Below the pieces are notes generated by a model. The model saw nothing but the letters and a program-made list of their open reading frames with translations. It ran no database searches and was not told the DNA's origin. Positions 1-6,370 of a DNA stretch of 7,142 nt are shown here, piece by piece (position 1 is the stretch's first letter; each line of letters begins with the position of its first letter). Made by a program: the position numbers and the translations under genes. Source of the DNA: Candidatus Colimonas fimequi (GTDB lineage: Bacteria > Bacillota > Clostridia > Peptostreptococcales > Anaerovoracaceae); the NCBI GenBank assembly GCA_018065295.1, contig JAGHTQ010000160.1:1-7142 (forward strand), read 5' to 3'.

Positions 1-488
1 CCAAGAGAAATCACATCGCCTTCATGAACGATCTGTTCAACTTCCAGGTAGTTTGTCTTAATCTCAAGGTCGCTACCTGGTGTATATAAATCACGTGCCA
101 CGATTCCAAGATCCTGAATAAGCTTCTTAGCGTTAGGTCGCTCCAGAATCTTAGCGCACTTCTCGCTTCCTACTACGATAGCATCGGGAAAAGCTTCCTT
201 GATGTATGGCAGTGCTCCCATATGATCGTAATGTGAGTGGCTGAGAAGAATATAGTCAAGAGTATCGTGACCTGACATCTCCAGGCTCTCTCTTATATTC
301 TCAACTGTCATTGGACCGCAGTATGCCATACCGCAGTCGTAAATAGCGCACTTCTCACTTCCGTTTATGAAGTAGCTTTCGCCACCACGCATGGAAGTAA
401 TACGCCACATTCTCTCCGGAAATCCGAATCTATCGTGACTCTCTCCAAAAAACTCGAAGATATCTTCCTCAATCTTCTGATTGTACAT
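1..488 (-). CDS. Metallo-beta-lactamase-fold hydrolase, N-terminal part (cut by window edge)
   Basis: The 162 residues visible begin MYNQKIEEDIFEFFGES and run off the window. The metal-binding signature HSHYDH (HxHxDH) lies at residues 84-89, just after a hydrophobic strand (DYILLS), and an earlier strand ends in AIYDCG. That is the usual layout of the metallo-beta-lactamase fold, which binds one or two metal ions (Zn or Fe). The substrate cannot be told. The HxHxDH form, not HxExDH, argues against a flavodiiron oxygen reductase. No signal peptide is visible, so it is probably cytoplasmic. The ATG at 486-488 is chosen because GAGGAG sits 9 nt upstream; this makes the gene overlap the end of the hydE-like gene by 20 nt, so the two are probably translated in sequence. 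It is the last visible gene of the operon. The family is fairly secure; the specific function is unknown. Confidence 0.85.
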   Translation of the reverse strand, partial: MYNQKIEEDIFEFFGESHDRFGFPERMWRITSMRGGESYFINGSEKCAIYDCGMAYCGPMTVENIRESLEMSGHDTLDYILLSHSHYDHMGALPYIKEAFPDAIVVGSEKCAKILERPNAKKLIQDLGIVARDLYTPGSDLEIKTNYLEVEQIVHEGDVISL

Positions 489-1515
489 TTGCCTTGTCTC
501 CTCTATCCTGAACTATCTCGAAGCCAATTGCAGCCATTCGAGCCTTCAGGTCATTTAATCCGCTTCCGCTCTCCGCACCAGTATGCTTGATATTATCATA
601 AAGCTGATAATTAGCCGCCGCATCTTCTGGTGATATGTTTGGCATTACAACATTAGCACCTGCAAGAATTCCCATCTCTCTGCCCTTCGGATGAATAGTT
701 CCAAGAGCTGTAGTTGATGGAAGCAGAACCTGCGGGAACATATGTCTGAATAACGCTAAGAGCCTTAGTGTCAGATCAAGGTCTCCATCCTTACAATCCC
801 TAAACGGAGTATCCTTATGTCTGAGATATGGCCCTATGCCTATCATATCAGGATTAAGCTCCTGCAGGAAACTTATATCTTCTATAATATTATCTAAAGA
901 CTGTTCAGGAGACCCAACCATGATTCCCGAACCAACCGCATATCCTATTTCTTTAAGATCCCAGAGACACTGCTTACGAACCTCCAGACTCATATTAGCA
1001 GGATGAAGATGCCTGTAATGATCTTCATTAGCAGTTTCATGTCTCAGCAGATATCTATCAGCCCCTGCATCGAAATACGCCTGATAACTATCGCGCGATT
1101 TCTCACCAAGAGATAATGTCACTGCACAATCTGGATATTCTGTCTTAATAGCGTCAACTACCTGACAGACCTTCTTATCGTCCCACTGAGGGTCTTCTCC
1201 TCCCTGGAGCACGAAAGTCCTGAATCCTAATGGATACCCCTGCTGGCAGCAGTTTAAAACGTCATCAACATCAAGGCGAAAACGTTTCGCCTGCTTGTTG
1301 CTGCAACGGATACCACAGTAGTAGCAGTCATTTTTGCAAAAGTTACTGATTTCGATAAGTCCACGAATGAATATCTTGCGACCGTAGTACTTCTCCCGAA
1401 TTTTAAGCGCAGAATCAAAAAGTTCCTGATCGTAGGCATATGTGCTGAGAAGTTCTTTTAACTCTGGCACATCCAGAATCTTATTCAGTTGTAAAGATTC
1501 TACTAACTTACTCAT
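469..1515 (-). CDS. hydE: [FeFe]-hydrogenase H-cluster radical SAM maturase HydE
   Basis: This 348-residue radical SAM protein has the three-cysteine cluster motif CKNDCYYC (Cys60, Cys64, Cys67) that binds a 4Fe-4S cluster and S-adenosylmethionine. It is followed by GIRCSNK, a GGEDP segment (105-109) and the HydE-like stretch DRYLLRHETAN (153-163), then MVGSPEQ, IGIGPY and a GANVVMPN segment near the end. Length and motif order match HydE, which acts in the cytoplasm with HydF and HydG to build the 2Fe subcluster of [FeFe] hydrogenase. BioB and PylB are relatives, but the RHETAN and TTALGT segments fit HydE best from memory. The C-terminus lacks the cysteines that form the accessory cluster in Thermotoga HydE; that site is known to be non-conserved. 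Its ATG overlaps the mnmA stop as TAATG, with GGAGG 12 nt upstream. No hydF, hydG or hydrogenase gene is in view. Confidence 0.9.
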   Translation of the reverse strand: MSKLVESLQLNKILDVPELKELLSTYAYDQELFDSALKIREKYYGRKIFIRGLIEISNFCKNDCYYCGIRCSNKQAKRFRLDVDDVLNCCQQGYPLGFRTFVLQGGEDPQWDDKKVCQVVDAIKTEYPDCAVTLSLGEKSRDSYQAYFDAGADRYLLRHETANEDHYRHLHPANMSLEVRKQCLWDLKEIGYAVGSGIMVGSPEQSLDNIIEDISFLQELNPDMIGIGPYLRHKDTPFRDCKDGDLDLTLRLLALFRHMFPQVLLPSTTALGTIHPKGREMGILAGANVVMPNISPEDAAANYQLYDNIKHTGAESGSGLNDLKARMAAIGFEIVQDRGDKANVQSED

Positions 1516-2549
1516 TAAATAATAATTCCTCCGCCAAGAACGATGTCGCCATCATAAAGAACCACTGACTGGCCCTTAGTGATTGCTCTCATCGGTTCAT
1601 GGAACTTAACGTGAACAGTGTCCGGACCAGTTACTGTAACTGTTGCCGGCATTTCTCTCTGATTGTAACGGGCTCTCGCCTTACATTCCACAGGCTCAGT
1701 CGGAAGTTCTCCCGAAATCCAGTTGAACTCCTTAGCGTCAAGATCTGTGGTGAACAGAGTTTCATGTAAGCAAAGAACAACTCGGTTATTCTCCACATCC
1801 TTCTCCTTAACATACATTGGCTGTGGCAGTGCAAGGCCAAGGCCCTTTCTCTGTCCTACTGTATATTTGATTATGCCCTTGTGTTCCCCAAGAACGTTTC
1901 CTGCTTCATCTACGAAGTCACCGCAAGGATAATCTTTGCCAGTGTATTCCTTGATAAACTTAACGTAGTCACCATCAGGAACGAAACAAATGTCCTGACT
2001 ATCCTTCTTCCTGGCATTAATTAGATCATTATCTTCAGCAATCTGACGTGCCTGCTCCTTGTTCATTCCGCCCAGTGGGAACATAGTATGAGCCAGCTGC
2101 TCCTGAGTCAGGTTATAGAGAACATAGCTCTGATCCTTACTTGGGTCATCAGCCTTATGAAGTCTGTATTTGCCAGTCTCAGGATCCTGGTCGATACGGC
2201 TGTAATGACCAGTTACGATATAGTCCATACCAAGACTTCTAGCTTCATCATATAACTGACCGAATTTAAGATGCTTGTTGCACACGATACATGGGTTCGG
2301 TGTTTCCCCATTCTCGTATGCAGCAACGAATCTATCAATAACTTCCTTATTAAATCTATCTTCGAAGTTGATTTCAGTAAATGGGAAACCCAGCTTATCA
2401 GCAACCTTCTGAGCATCAGCAGTTTCTGACTCAGCACCTGCGAAAAGCCTCATTCTAAACCCAGTAACATCATATCCAGCTTCTTTCATAAGATAAGCAG
2501 CCACGCTGCTGTCAACGCCGCCACTCATCGCAATCATTGCCTTCTTCAT
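1515..2549 (-). CDS. mnmA: tRNA-specific 2-thiouridylase MnmA
   Basis: MnmA uses ATP and sulfur from a persulfide carrier to make 2-thiouridine at wobble position U34 of tRNA-Lys, -Glu and -Gln. The 344-residue product starts with the PP-loop ATPase motif SGGVDSS (residues 9-15). It has TPNPCIVCN (84-91), TGHYSR (113-118), the SKDQSYVL segment (137-144), SQDICFV with catalytic Cys188, and VGQRKGLG (231-238). It ends in the C-terminal beta-barrel with YDGDIVLGGG. Cys90 corresponds to E. coli Cys102 and Cys188 to Cys199. The E. coli Asp99 position is Cys87 here, giving a CxxC pair, a variant seen in other bacteria. The length is slightly below the usual 360-370. The gene starts 2 nt after the patB stop with a weak GAGAG site, and its stop overlaps the hydE start, so it is an internal operon gene. 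No cysteine desulfurase partner is visible. Confidence 0.96.
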   Translation of the reverse strand: MKKAMIAMSGGVDSSVAAYLMKEAGYDVTGFRMRLFAGAESETADAQKVADKLGFPFTEINFEDRFNKEVIDRFVAAYENGETPNPCIVCNKHLKFGQLYDEARSLGMDYIVTGHYSRIDQDPETGKYRLHKADDPSKDQSYVLYNLTQEQLAHTMFPLGGMNKEQARQIAEDNDLINARKKDSQDICFVPDGDYVKFIKEYTGKDYPCGDFVDEAGNVLGEHKGIIKYTVGQRKGLGLALPQPMYVKEKDVENNRVVLCLHETLFTTDLDAKEFNWISGELPTEPVECKARARYNQREMPATVTVTGPDTVHVKFHEPMRAITKGQSVVLYDGDIVLGGGIII

Positions 2550-2551
2550 AA

Positions 2552-3742
2552 TTATAAACTCTCTCTACGCCTTGCAATTGCTGCTTCCAGGCGATTCATA
2601 GCTTCTACAATAGTAGCTCTAGGAGCTGCTACATTAATTCTCTCGAACCCAATACCTGCGTCACCAAACATTGAGCCTGTATCAAGCCAAAGTTTTGCTT
2701 GGTTTACAATAAAATTATTTTGGTCAACTTTATCCTTGAAGCCCAATCCACTAACATCAAGCCACACAAGATAAGTTCCCTGAGTCTCAATCACCTTGAT
2801 TTCAGGTAATTTCTCAGCTACGAACTGGTTGATATAGTCGATATTACCCTGAAGATGAACTTTAAGCTGCTCCAACCATTCAGCTCCCTCTTCATATGCC
2901 GCCTGACATGCCGCAACACCGATCATGTTGAGGCCGCCAAGGCCTTCACCTTTCATGATGTCTCTGAATGCGTGTCTCATTTCACGATTAGGGATAATGA
3001 TGTTTGAAACCTGAAGACCAGCGATGTTAAAAGTTTTGCTCGGTGCCGTACAGAATACGCCACAGTCGCGAATCTCATCGCTGATAGTGGCCATTGGTGT
3101 ATGAACGTGCTCCCCGTAAGTGAAATCACAGTGGATTTCGTCACTGACAAGCTTAACCTTATTCTTCACGCAAAGTTCTGCGACTTTCGCAAGTTCTTCC
3201 TTTGTCCATACCCTACTTACAGGGTTATGAGGACTGCAAAGAATCATCAGCTTGGTATTCTCGTCTGCTAATTTCTCTTCTAGATCCTCAAAGTTCATTG
3301 TATATGCCCCGTCCTGGTAGATAAGCTCGTTTACTACCAGCTTACGGTCATTATTAACGATGACATTTCTGAACGGATAATATACAGGCTGCTGAATAAC
3401 AACCCCATCACCTGGCTTAGTGAACGCTCTCACGGCTGTTGCCAGAGCATAAACAACGCCTGGTGTTTGAACTATCCAGTTCTTCTCGATATCCCAGTCA
3501 AAACGTGATTTAAACCAGTTCTGAACGGCCAGATAATAGCCTTCAGTTGGTCCAGTGTATCCATATATTCCGTGTTCGGTTAATTCTCTAATGCGTGCAT
3601 TAACTGCTTCTGGCGCCTTGATATCCATATCCGCCACCCAAAGTGGCAGCGCGTCCTCAGGAACACCGTTAGCTTCCCACGCATCATATTTATAGGCGCC
3701 GGTACCACGGCGCTCAATAATTTCGTTAAAATCGTATTTCAT
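2552..3742 (-). CDS. patB: PLP-dependent C-S lyase, PatB/MalY family (cystathionine beta-lyase type)
   Basis: A 396-residue fold-type I PLP enzyme of the MalY/PatB branch. Family features are the N-terminus YDFNEIIERRGTGAYKYD, LPLWVADMD (32-40), GYTGP (61-65), SPHNPVSRVW (170-179) with Asn173, SDEIHCDF (200-207) with the pyridine-binding Asp201, and APSKTFNIAGLQ (233-244), where Lys236 should form the Schiff base. Such enzymes cleave cystathionine or cysteine conjugates to homocysteine or thiol, pyruvate and ammonia in the cytosol; some act as aminotransferases, so the exact substrate is uncertain. It lies 9 nt after the Cys-rich gene and 2 nt before mnmA. The ribosome binding site upstream of the ATG is poor (AAAAG), so translation may depend on coupling to the preceding gene. 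Together with metY at the other end of the window it suggests sulfur amino-acid metabolism as a local theme. Confidence 0.92.
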   Translation of the reverse strand: MKYDFNEIIERRGTGAYKYDAWEANGVPEDALPLWVADMDIKAPEAVNARIRELTEHGIYGYTGPTEGYYLAVQNWFKSRFDWDIEKNWIVQTPGVVYALATAVRAFTKPGDGVVIQQPVYYPFRNVIVNNDRKLVVNELIYQDGAYTMNFEDLEEKLADENTKLMILCSPHNPVSRVWTKEELAKVAELCVKNKVKLVSDEIHCDFTYGEHVHTPMATISDEIRDCGVFCTAPSKTFNIAGLQVSNIIIPNREMRHAFRDIMKGEGLGGLNMIGVAACQAAYEEGAEWLEQLKVHLQGNIDYINQFVAEKLPEIKVIETQGTYLVWLDVSGLGFKDKVDQNNFIVNQAKLWLDTGSMFGDAGIGFERINVAAPRATIVEAMNRLEAAIARRRESL

Positions 3743-3751
3743 AGTCTTTTA

Positions 3752-3919
3752 TTAAAATCCGCATTTTCTTCTCTGAGATGCACTGCAATTAGTGCAGTTG
3801 CCACCACAGGAGCCTCCTGTCCTGCAGGAACATCCTCCTCTATTCTTCCTGATCTTTCTTATTGCCAGGATTACTGCCAAGGCAATAAGACATATAAGAA
3901 TTATATCCAATCCGTTCAT
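3752..3919 (-). CDS. FeoB-associated Cys-rich membrane protein
   Basis: This 55-residue protein has a single N-terminal membrane segment (about residues 3-20, IILICLIALAVILAIR) followed by a basic patch (RKIRKNR). Its glycine- and cysteine-rich tail has Cys30, Cys32, Cys38, Cys42, Cys45 and Cys53. This pattern, directly after feoB, is typical of the FeoB-associated Cys-rich family (Pfam PF12669 as I recall). By the positive-inside rule the tail should face the cytoplasm. Its role is not established; handling incoming Fe(II), or a FeoC-like accessory role, is an inference. The start at 3917-3919 is chosen over a longer in-frame ATG at 4004-4006 because it gives a clean membrane segment. It also has GGGAG 7 nt upstream and overlaps the feoB stop as TAATG, while the longer version would run inside feoB. 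Confidence 0.9.
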   Translation of the reverse strand: MNGLDIILICLIALAVILAIRKIRKNRGGCSCRTGGSCGGNCTNCSASQRRKCGF

Positions 3920-4707
3920 TACAGTACTCCCATAGCGATAATGTGTGCGATCAGTGCGATAACGTACGCTACAACACACTGCCAAAGTACCAGACCGAAT
4001 GCCCACTTGTTACCAAGTTCACGTCTAACTGATGCTATAGCTGCAACGCATGGTGTGTAGAGCAAGCTGAACACCAGCATTGAAATAGCTGTCAAAACTG
4101 ACATTGATGCCGCAATATTTCCTGAGAACAGGATTCCAATTGTTGATACAACGCTCTCCTTGGCGATAAAGCCTGAAATAAGCGCAGTACAGATCTTCCA
4201 GTCTCCCATACCAAGAGGCGCGAAAATCGGTGCAATCCAGCCAGCGATAATGGCAAGAATGCTATCCTGTGAATCTTCAACCATATTGAGACCGAAATCG
4301 AAACTCTGCAGGAACCAGATGATAATAGTCGCAATAAGGATTACAGAGAAGGCTCTCTCCAAGAAGTCCTTAGCCTTTTCCCAAAGGAGTCTCAGTACAT
4401 TTCCTGCCGCTGGTAGTCTGTAATTTGGCAGTTCCATAACGAATGGTACCGCTTCTCCTCTAAACAGGGTACGCTTGAAGAGGAATGCTACCAAAATACC
4501 AACAACGATACTGAGTATATATAATCCTCCCATAACAAGGCCACCGTGACCTGGGAAGAATGCTGCAATAAAGAATGCGAAGATTGGCAGCTTAGCACTG
4601 CAGCTCATAAACGGTGTAAGAAGAATTGTCATCTTACGGTCACGTTCTGATGGCAGTGTTCTTGTTGCCATTACTGCCGGAACAGTACATCCGAACCCGA
4701 TGAGCAT
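3919..4707 (-). CDS. feoB: FeoB ferrous iron transporter, C-terminal membrane portion (separated by in-frame stops)
   Basis: The 262 residues from the first standard start codon (ATG 4705-4707) carry the second half of the FeoB permease. Seen are LIGFGCTVPAVMATRTL with conserved Cys7, the SCSAKLPIF segment with Cys36, several membrane helices (for example 58-78, 118-135, 206-222, 236-260), GFIAKESVVSTIG (179-191) and YTPC (217-220). FeoB-type coding actually begins 31 codons earlier, in the same frame (4708-4800), with DDSGYIARVSFF and KLLRRIGLSVRS, directly after two stop codons. No ATG, GTG or TTG lies in that 31-codon stretch and ATG 4707 has no ribosome binding site, so independent translation is doubtful. 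There is no frameshift or other stop for about 880 bases, so decay, if any, is recent. Its stop overlaps the next gene as TAATG. Confidence 0.8.
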   Translation of the reverse strand: MLIGFGCTVPAVMATRTLPSERDRKMTILLTPFMSCSAKLPIFAFFIAAFFPGHGGLVMGGLYILSIVVGILVAFLFKRTLFRGEAVPFVMELPNYRLPAAGNVLRLLWEKAKDFLERAFSVILIATIIIWFLQSFDFGLNMVEDSQDSILAIIAGWIAPIFAPLGMGDWKICTALISGFIAKESVVSTIGILFSGNIAASMSVLTAISMLVFSLLYTPCVAAIASVRRELGNKWAFGLVLWQCVVAYVIALIAHIIAMGVL

Positions 4708-4789
4708 TGGAACGATACTTCTGACTGAGAGTCCAATTCTACGAAGGAGCTTATCCTTGAAGAATGAAACTCTTGCAATATATCCACTG

Positions 4790-4806
4790 TCATCATTTAT
4801 TCATTA
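4790..4806 (-). other. Tandem in-frame stop codons (TAA TGA) interrupting feoB
   Basis: On the minus strand, TTC (Phe487) is followed by TAA (4804-4806) and TGA (4801-4803), then ATA AAT GAT GAC AGT GGA TAT in the same frame. Compared with the usual FeoB run FLF-LxxLE-DSGY, five codons separate FLF and DSGY here too, so the two stops replace two residues with no length change. The frame shifted by one base meets TAA at 4797-4799 and the other meets TGA TGA at 4790-4795, so all three forward frames are closed within 17 bases. A short AATGA direct repeat is present in the segment. This may be a nonsense lesion, a gene split, recoding or a sequence error. Confidence 0.85.
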
Positions 4807-6267
4807 GAACAAGAACAGGGTAACGATGATTGGAACGAAACTGAGTACGCTACCAACACCTGTGAAAATACCATCTATGATAAGTCCGTGTATTGCTGCA
4901 TTGACATTACCTGCTGTGAGGGCTCCATCAACGATTTCTGTAAGTGCTCCAATTCCAGATTCAAGGAGGCCCTGCAGCCATGCTCCGATAACATTAAATG
5001 TCAGTATAAATACAATAAGCATAATTGCGATAAATGATGGAATCGCTGTGTATTTGCCTGTAAGAATCTTATCCAGGCTCTCTGATCTCTTATGCTCCTT
5101 ACTCTCAGCTGGTTTGACTACTGTATTCTCAATAACTTTCTGGATAAATGAGAATCTCATATCAGCGATTGCTGCACTTCTATCAAGACCACGCTCACGC
5201 TCAAGCTGAATGAGAATATGCTCCAGAAGGTCGCGTTCATTCTCATCAAGATTCATCTGCTCTAAAATAAGCTCATCGCCCTCGATAAGCTTTGATGCTG
5301 CGAATCTAACTGGGATTCCTGCAGCTTCAGCATGGTCCTGAATGAGATGAATTACAGCGTGAAGACATCTATGAAGTGCTCCGCCGTGATCGTTCATATC
5401 GCAGAAGTCCTGTTTGAGAGGCTTCTCCTGATACTGTGCAATATGAATAGCATGGTCAACAAGTTCGTCAATACCCTGCTTTTTGATTGCTGAAATTGGA
5501 ATTACTGGAACTCCAAGCATGTGTTCCATCGCATTAATATCGATTGAACCACCGTTACCTGTAAGTTCATCCATCATGTTCAGCGCAACTACCATAGGAG
5601 TATCCATCTCAAGAAGCTGCATTGTCAGATACATGTTACGTTCAATATTAGTAGCATCAACGATGTTGATGATTGCCTTCGGTTTAGTCTCGAGAACGAA
5701 CTCTCTTGAAACAATCTCTTCACTTGTATATGGAGACATTGAATAGATTCCAGGAAGGTCGGTGATCAAAGTATTCTGGTACCCTCTAATAACGCCGTCC
5801 TTACGGTCTACTGTAACTCCTGGGAAGTTACCAACGTGCTGATTAGAACCTGTCAGCGCGTTAAAGAGCGTTGTCTTACCGCAGTTCTGGTTACCAACTA
5901 ACGCGTATGTGAGAGTAGTTCCCTCTGGTAAAGGGTTACCATCACCCTTAGCGTGAAACTTACCAGTTTCACCCAGACCTGGATGGTGACTCTCAGGCTG
6001 GCGCATTGATCTATATGCCGGCTTCTTCTTCTCTTCTATCTTATCTACTGGATCCACTTCTATCTGCTCCGCATCAGCAAGACGCAAAGTAAGCTCGTAG
6101 CCGTGTATTCTTATTTCCATTGGGTCGCCCATTGGGGCGAACTTTATTACTGTCAAAGCAGCACCAGGAATTACGCCCATGTCAAGGAAGTGCTGACGAA
6201 GATGTCCTTCGCCACCAACACTAGTTACTATAGCGCTCTGTCCTGCCTGCAAATCTTTTAAAGTCAT
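4804..6267 (-). CDS. feoB: FeoA-FeoB fusion, ferrous iron transport: FeoA domain, GTPase domain and start of permease (ends at in-frame stops)
   Basis: The first 75 residues are a FeoA SH3-like domain (MTLKDLQAGQ, LRQHFLDMGVIPG, HGYELTLRLADAEQI). A charged linker (76-118) leads to the FeoB G-protein: G1 GNQNCGKT (125-132), switch region VGNFPGVTVD (145-154), G3 DLPG (170-173), G4 NMMD (230-233) and G5 SAIKKQG (259-265). A helical regulatory region follows to about 405. Membrane helices are seen near 409-430 and 460-487. Translation stops after SFVPIIVTLFLF, where other FeoB proteins continue with roughly LxxLEDSGY. The protein would thus be a FeoA-GTPase with two helices, not a full pore. FeoB imports Fe(II) across the inner membrane under anaerobic conditions; FeoA-FeoB fusions are known in other anaerobes. 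ATG 6267 has AAGGAG 6 nt upstream and a promoter candidate before it. Confidence 0.88.
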   Translation of the reverse strand: MTLKDLQAGQSAIVTSVGGEGHLRQHFLDMGVIPGAALTVIKFAPMGDPMEIRIHGYELTLRLADAEQIEVDPVDKIEEKKKPAYRSMRQPESHHPGLGETGKFHAKGDGNPLPEGTTLTYALVGNQNCGKTTLFNALTGSNQHVGNFPGVTVDRKDGVIRGYQNTLITDLPGIYSMSPYTSEEIVSREFVLETKPKAIINIVDATNIERNMYLTMQLLEMDTPMVVALNMMDELTGNGGSIDINAMEHMLGVPVIPISAIKKQGIDELVDHAIHIAQYQEKPLKQDFCDMNDHGGALHRCLHAVIHLIQDHAEAAGIPVRFAASKLIEGDELILEQMNLDENERDLLEHILIQLERERGLDRSAAIADMRFSFIQKVIENTVVKPAESKEHKRSESLDKILTGKYTAIPSFIAIMLIVFILTFNVIGAWLQGLLESGIGALTEIVDGALTAGNVNAAIHGLIIDGIFTGVGSVLSFVPIIVTLFLF

Positions 6268-6273
6268 ATTTTT

Positions 6274-6279
6274 CTCCTT
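6274..6279 (-). promoter_or_regulatory. Strong ribosome binding site of feoA-feoB
   Basis: Minus-strand AAGGAG lies 6 nt upstream of the ATG at 6265-6267 in an A-rich context. It is among the best Shine-Dalgarno matches in the window and fixes the start of the FeoA domain. It suits the first gene of an operon. Confidence 0.85.
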
Positions 6280-6292
6280 TTAATGCATACAT

Positions 6293-6309
6293 AGTTAGTT
6301 TACCCTACT
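6293..6309. promoter_or_regulatory. Possible DtxR/IdeR-like operator overlapping the feo -10 region
   Basis: Minus-strand GTAGGGTAAACTAACTATG (from 6308 downward) matches 11 positions of the first 15 of the DtxR/IdeR consensus TTAGGTTAGCCTAACCTAA, recalled from memory. The dyad is imperfect (AGT...ACT outer arms). Its position over the -10 region of an iron-uptake operon is where an iron repressor would bind. No Fur-type box was obvious. This is a suggestion, not a firm call. Confidence 0.25.
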
Positions 6310-6325
6310 TGCTTGTTTTTCTCAA
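6297..6325 (-). promoter_or_regulatory. Candidate sigma-A type promoter of the feo operon
   Basis: On the minus strand TTGAGA (6325-6320, one mismatch to TTGACA) is separated by 17 nt from TAAACT (6302-6297, four of six matches to TATAAT). Transcription would begin near 6290, giving a leader of about 23 nt before the ATG. It sits just after the metY terminator, where the start of a new transcription unit is expected. The -10 match is only moderate. Confidence 0.5.
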
Positions 6326-6333
6326 CAGACTAC

Positions 6334-6370
6334 CTAAATAAAAAGGGCTGCAATTTGCAGCCCTTATAAA
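6334..6370 (-). terminator. Rho-independent terminator of metY
   Basis: A 9-bp perfect stem, AAGGGCTGC (6343-6351) with GCAGCCCTT (6357-6365), encloses a 5-nt loop; A-T pairs could extend it to 11 bp. On the minus strand it is followed by TTTTTATTT, the expected U-tract. The plus-strand side has no T-run, so it works for minus-strand transcripts. It lies about 40 bases after the metY stop and just before the feo promoter, separating the two transcription units. Confidence 0.9.

Noticed and set aside
3752..4006. Longer 84-residue version of the Cys-rich protein starting at 4006
   Set aside because: The extra 29 residues lie wholly inside the feoB frame, have no membrane or family features, and the start lacks the GGGAG site and TAATG overlap seen at 3919.
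4700..4806. Simple programmed frameshift or single-base sequencing error restoring feoB
   Set aside because: Both flanks are in the same frame and all three forward frames are closed within 17 bases, so no single shift gives a continuous FeoB and there is no slippery run at the site.
4826..5209. 127-residue open frame on the plus strand
   Set aside because: It is antisense to the well-supported FeoB GTPase and membrane region, has no recognisable motif or good ribosome binding site, and looks like a shadow of that gene's codon use.
6268..6333. Riboswitch or T-box in the feo leader
   Set aside because: The leader after the predicted transcription start is only about 23 nt, and no conserved riboswitch or T-box element is visible.
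6343..6365. CRISPR-like or mobile-element inverted repeat
   Set aside because: It is a single short hairpin followed by a T-tract just after a stop codon, fully explained as an intrinsic terminator.
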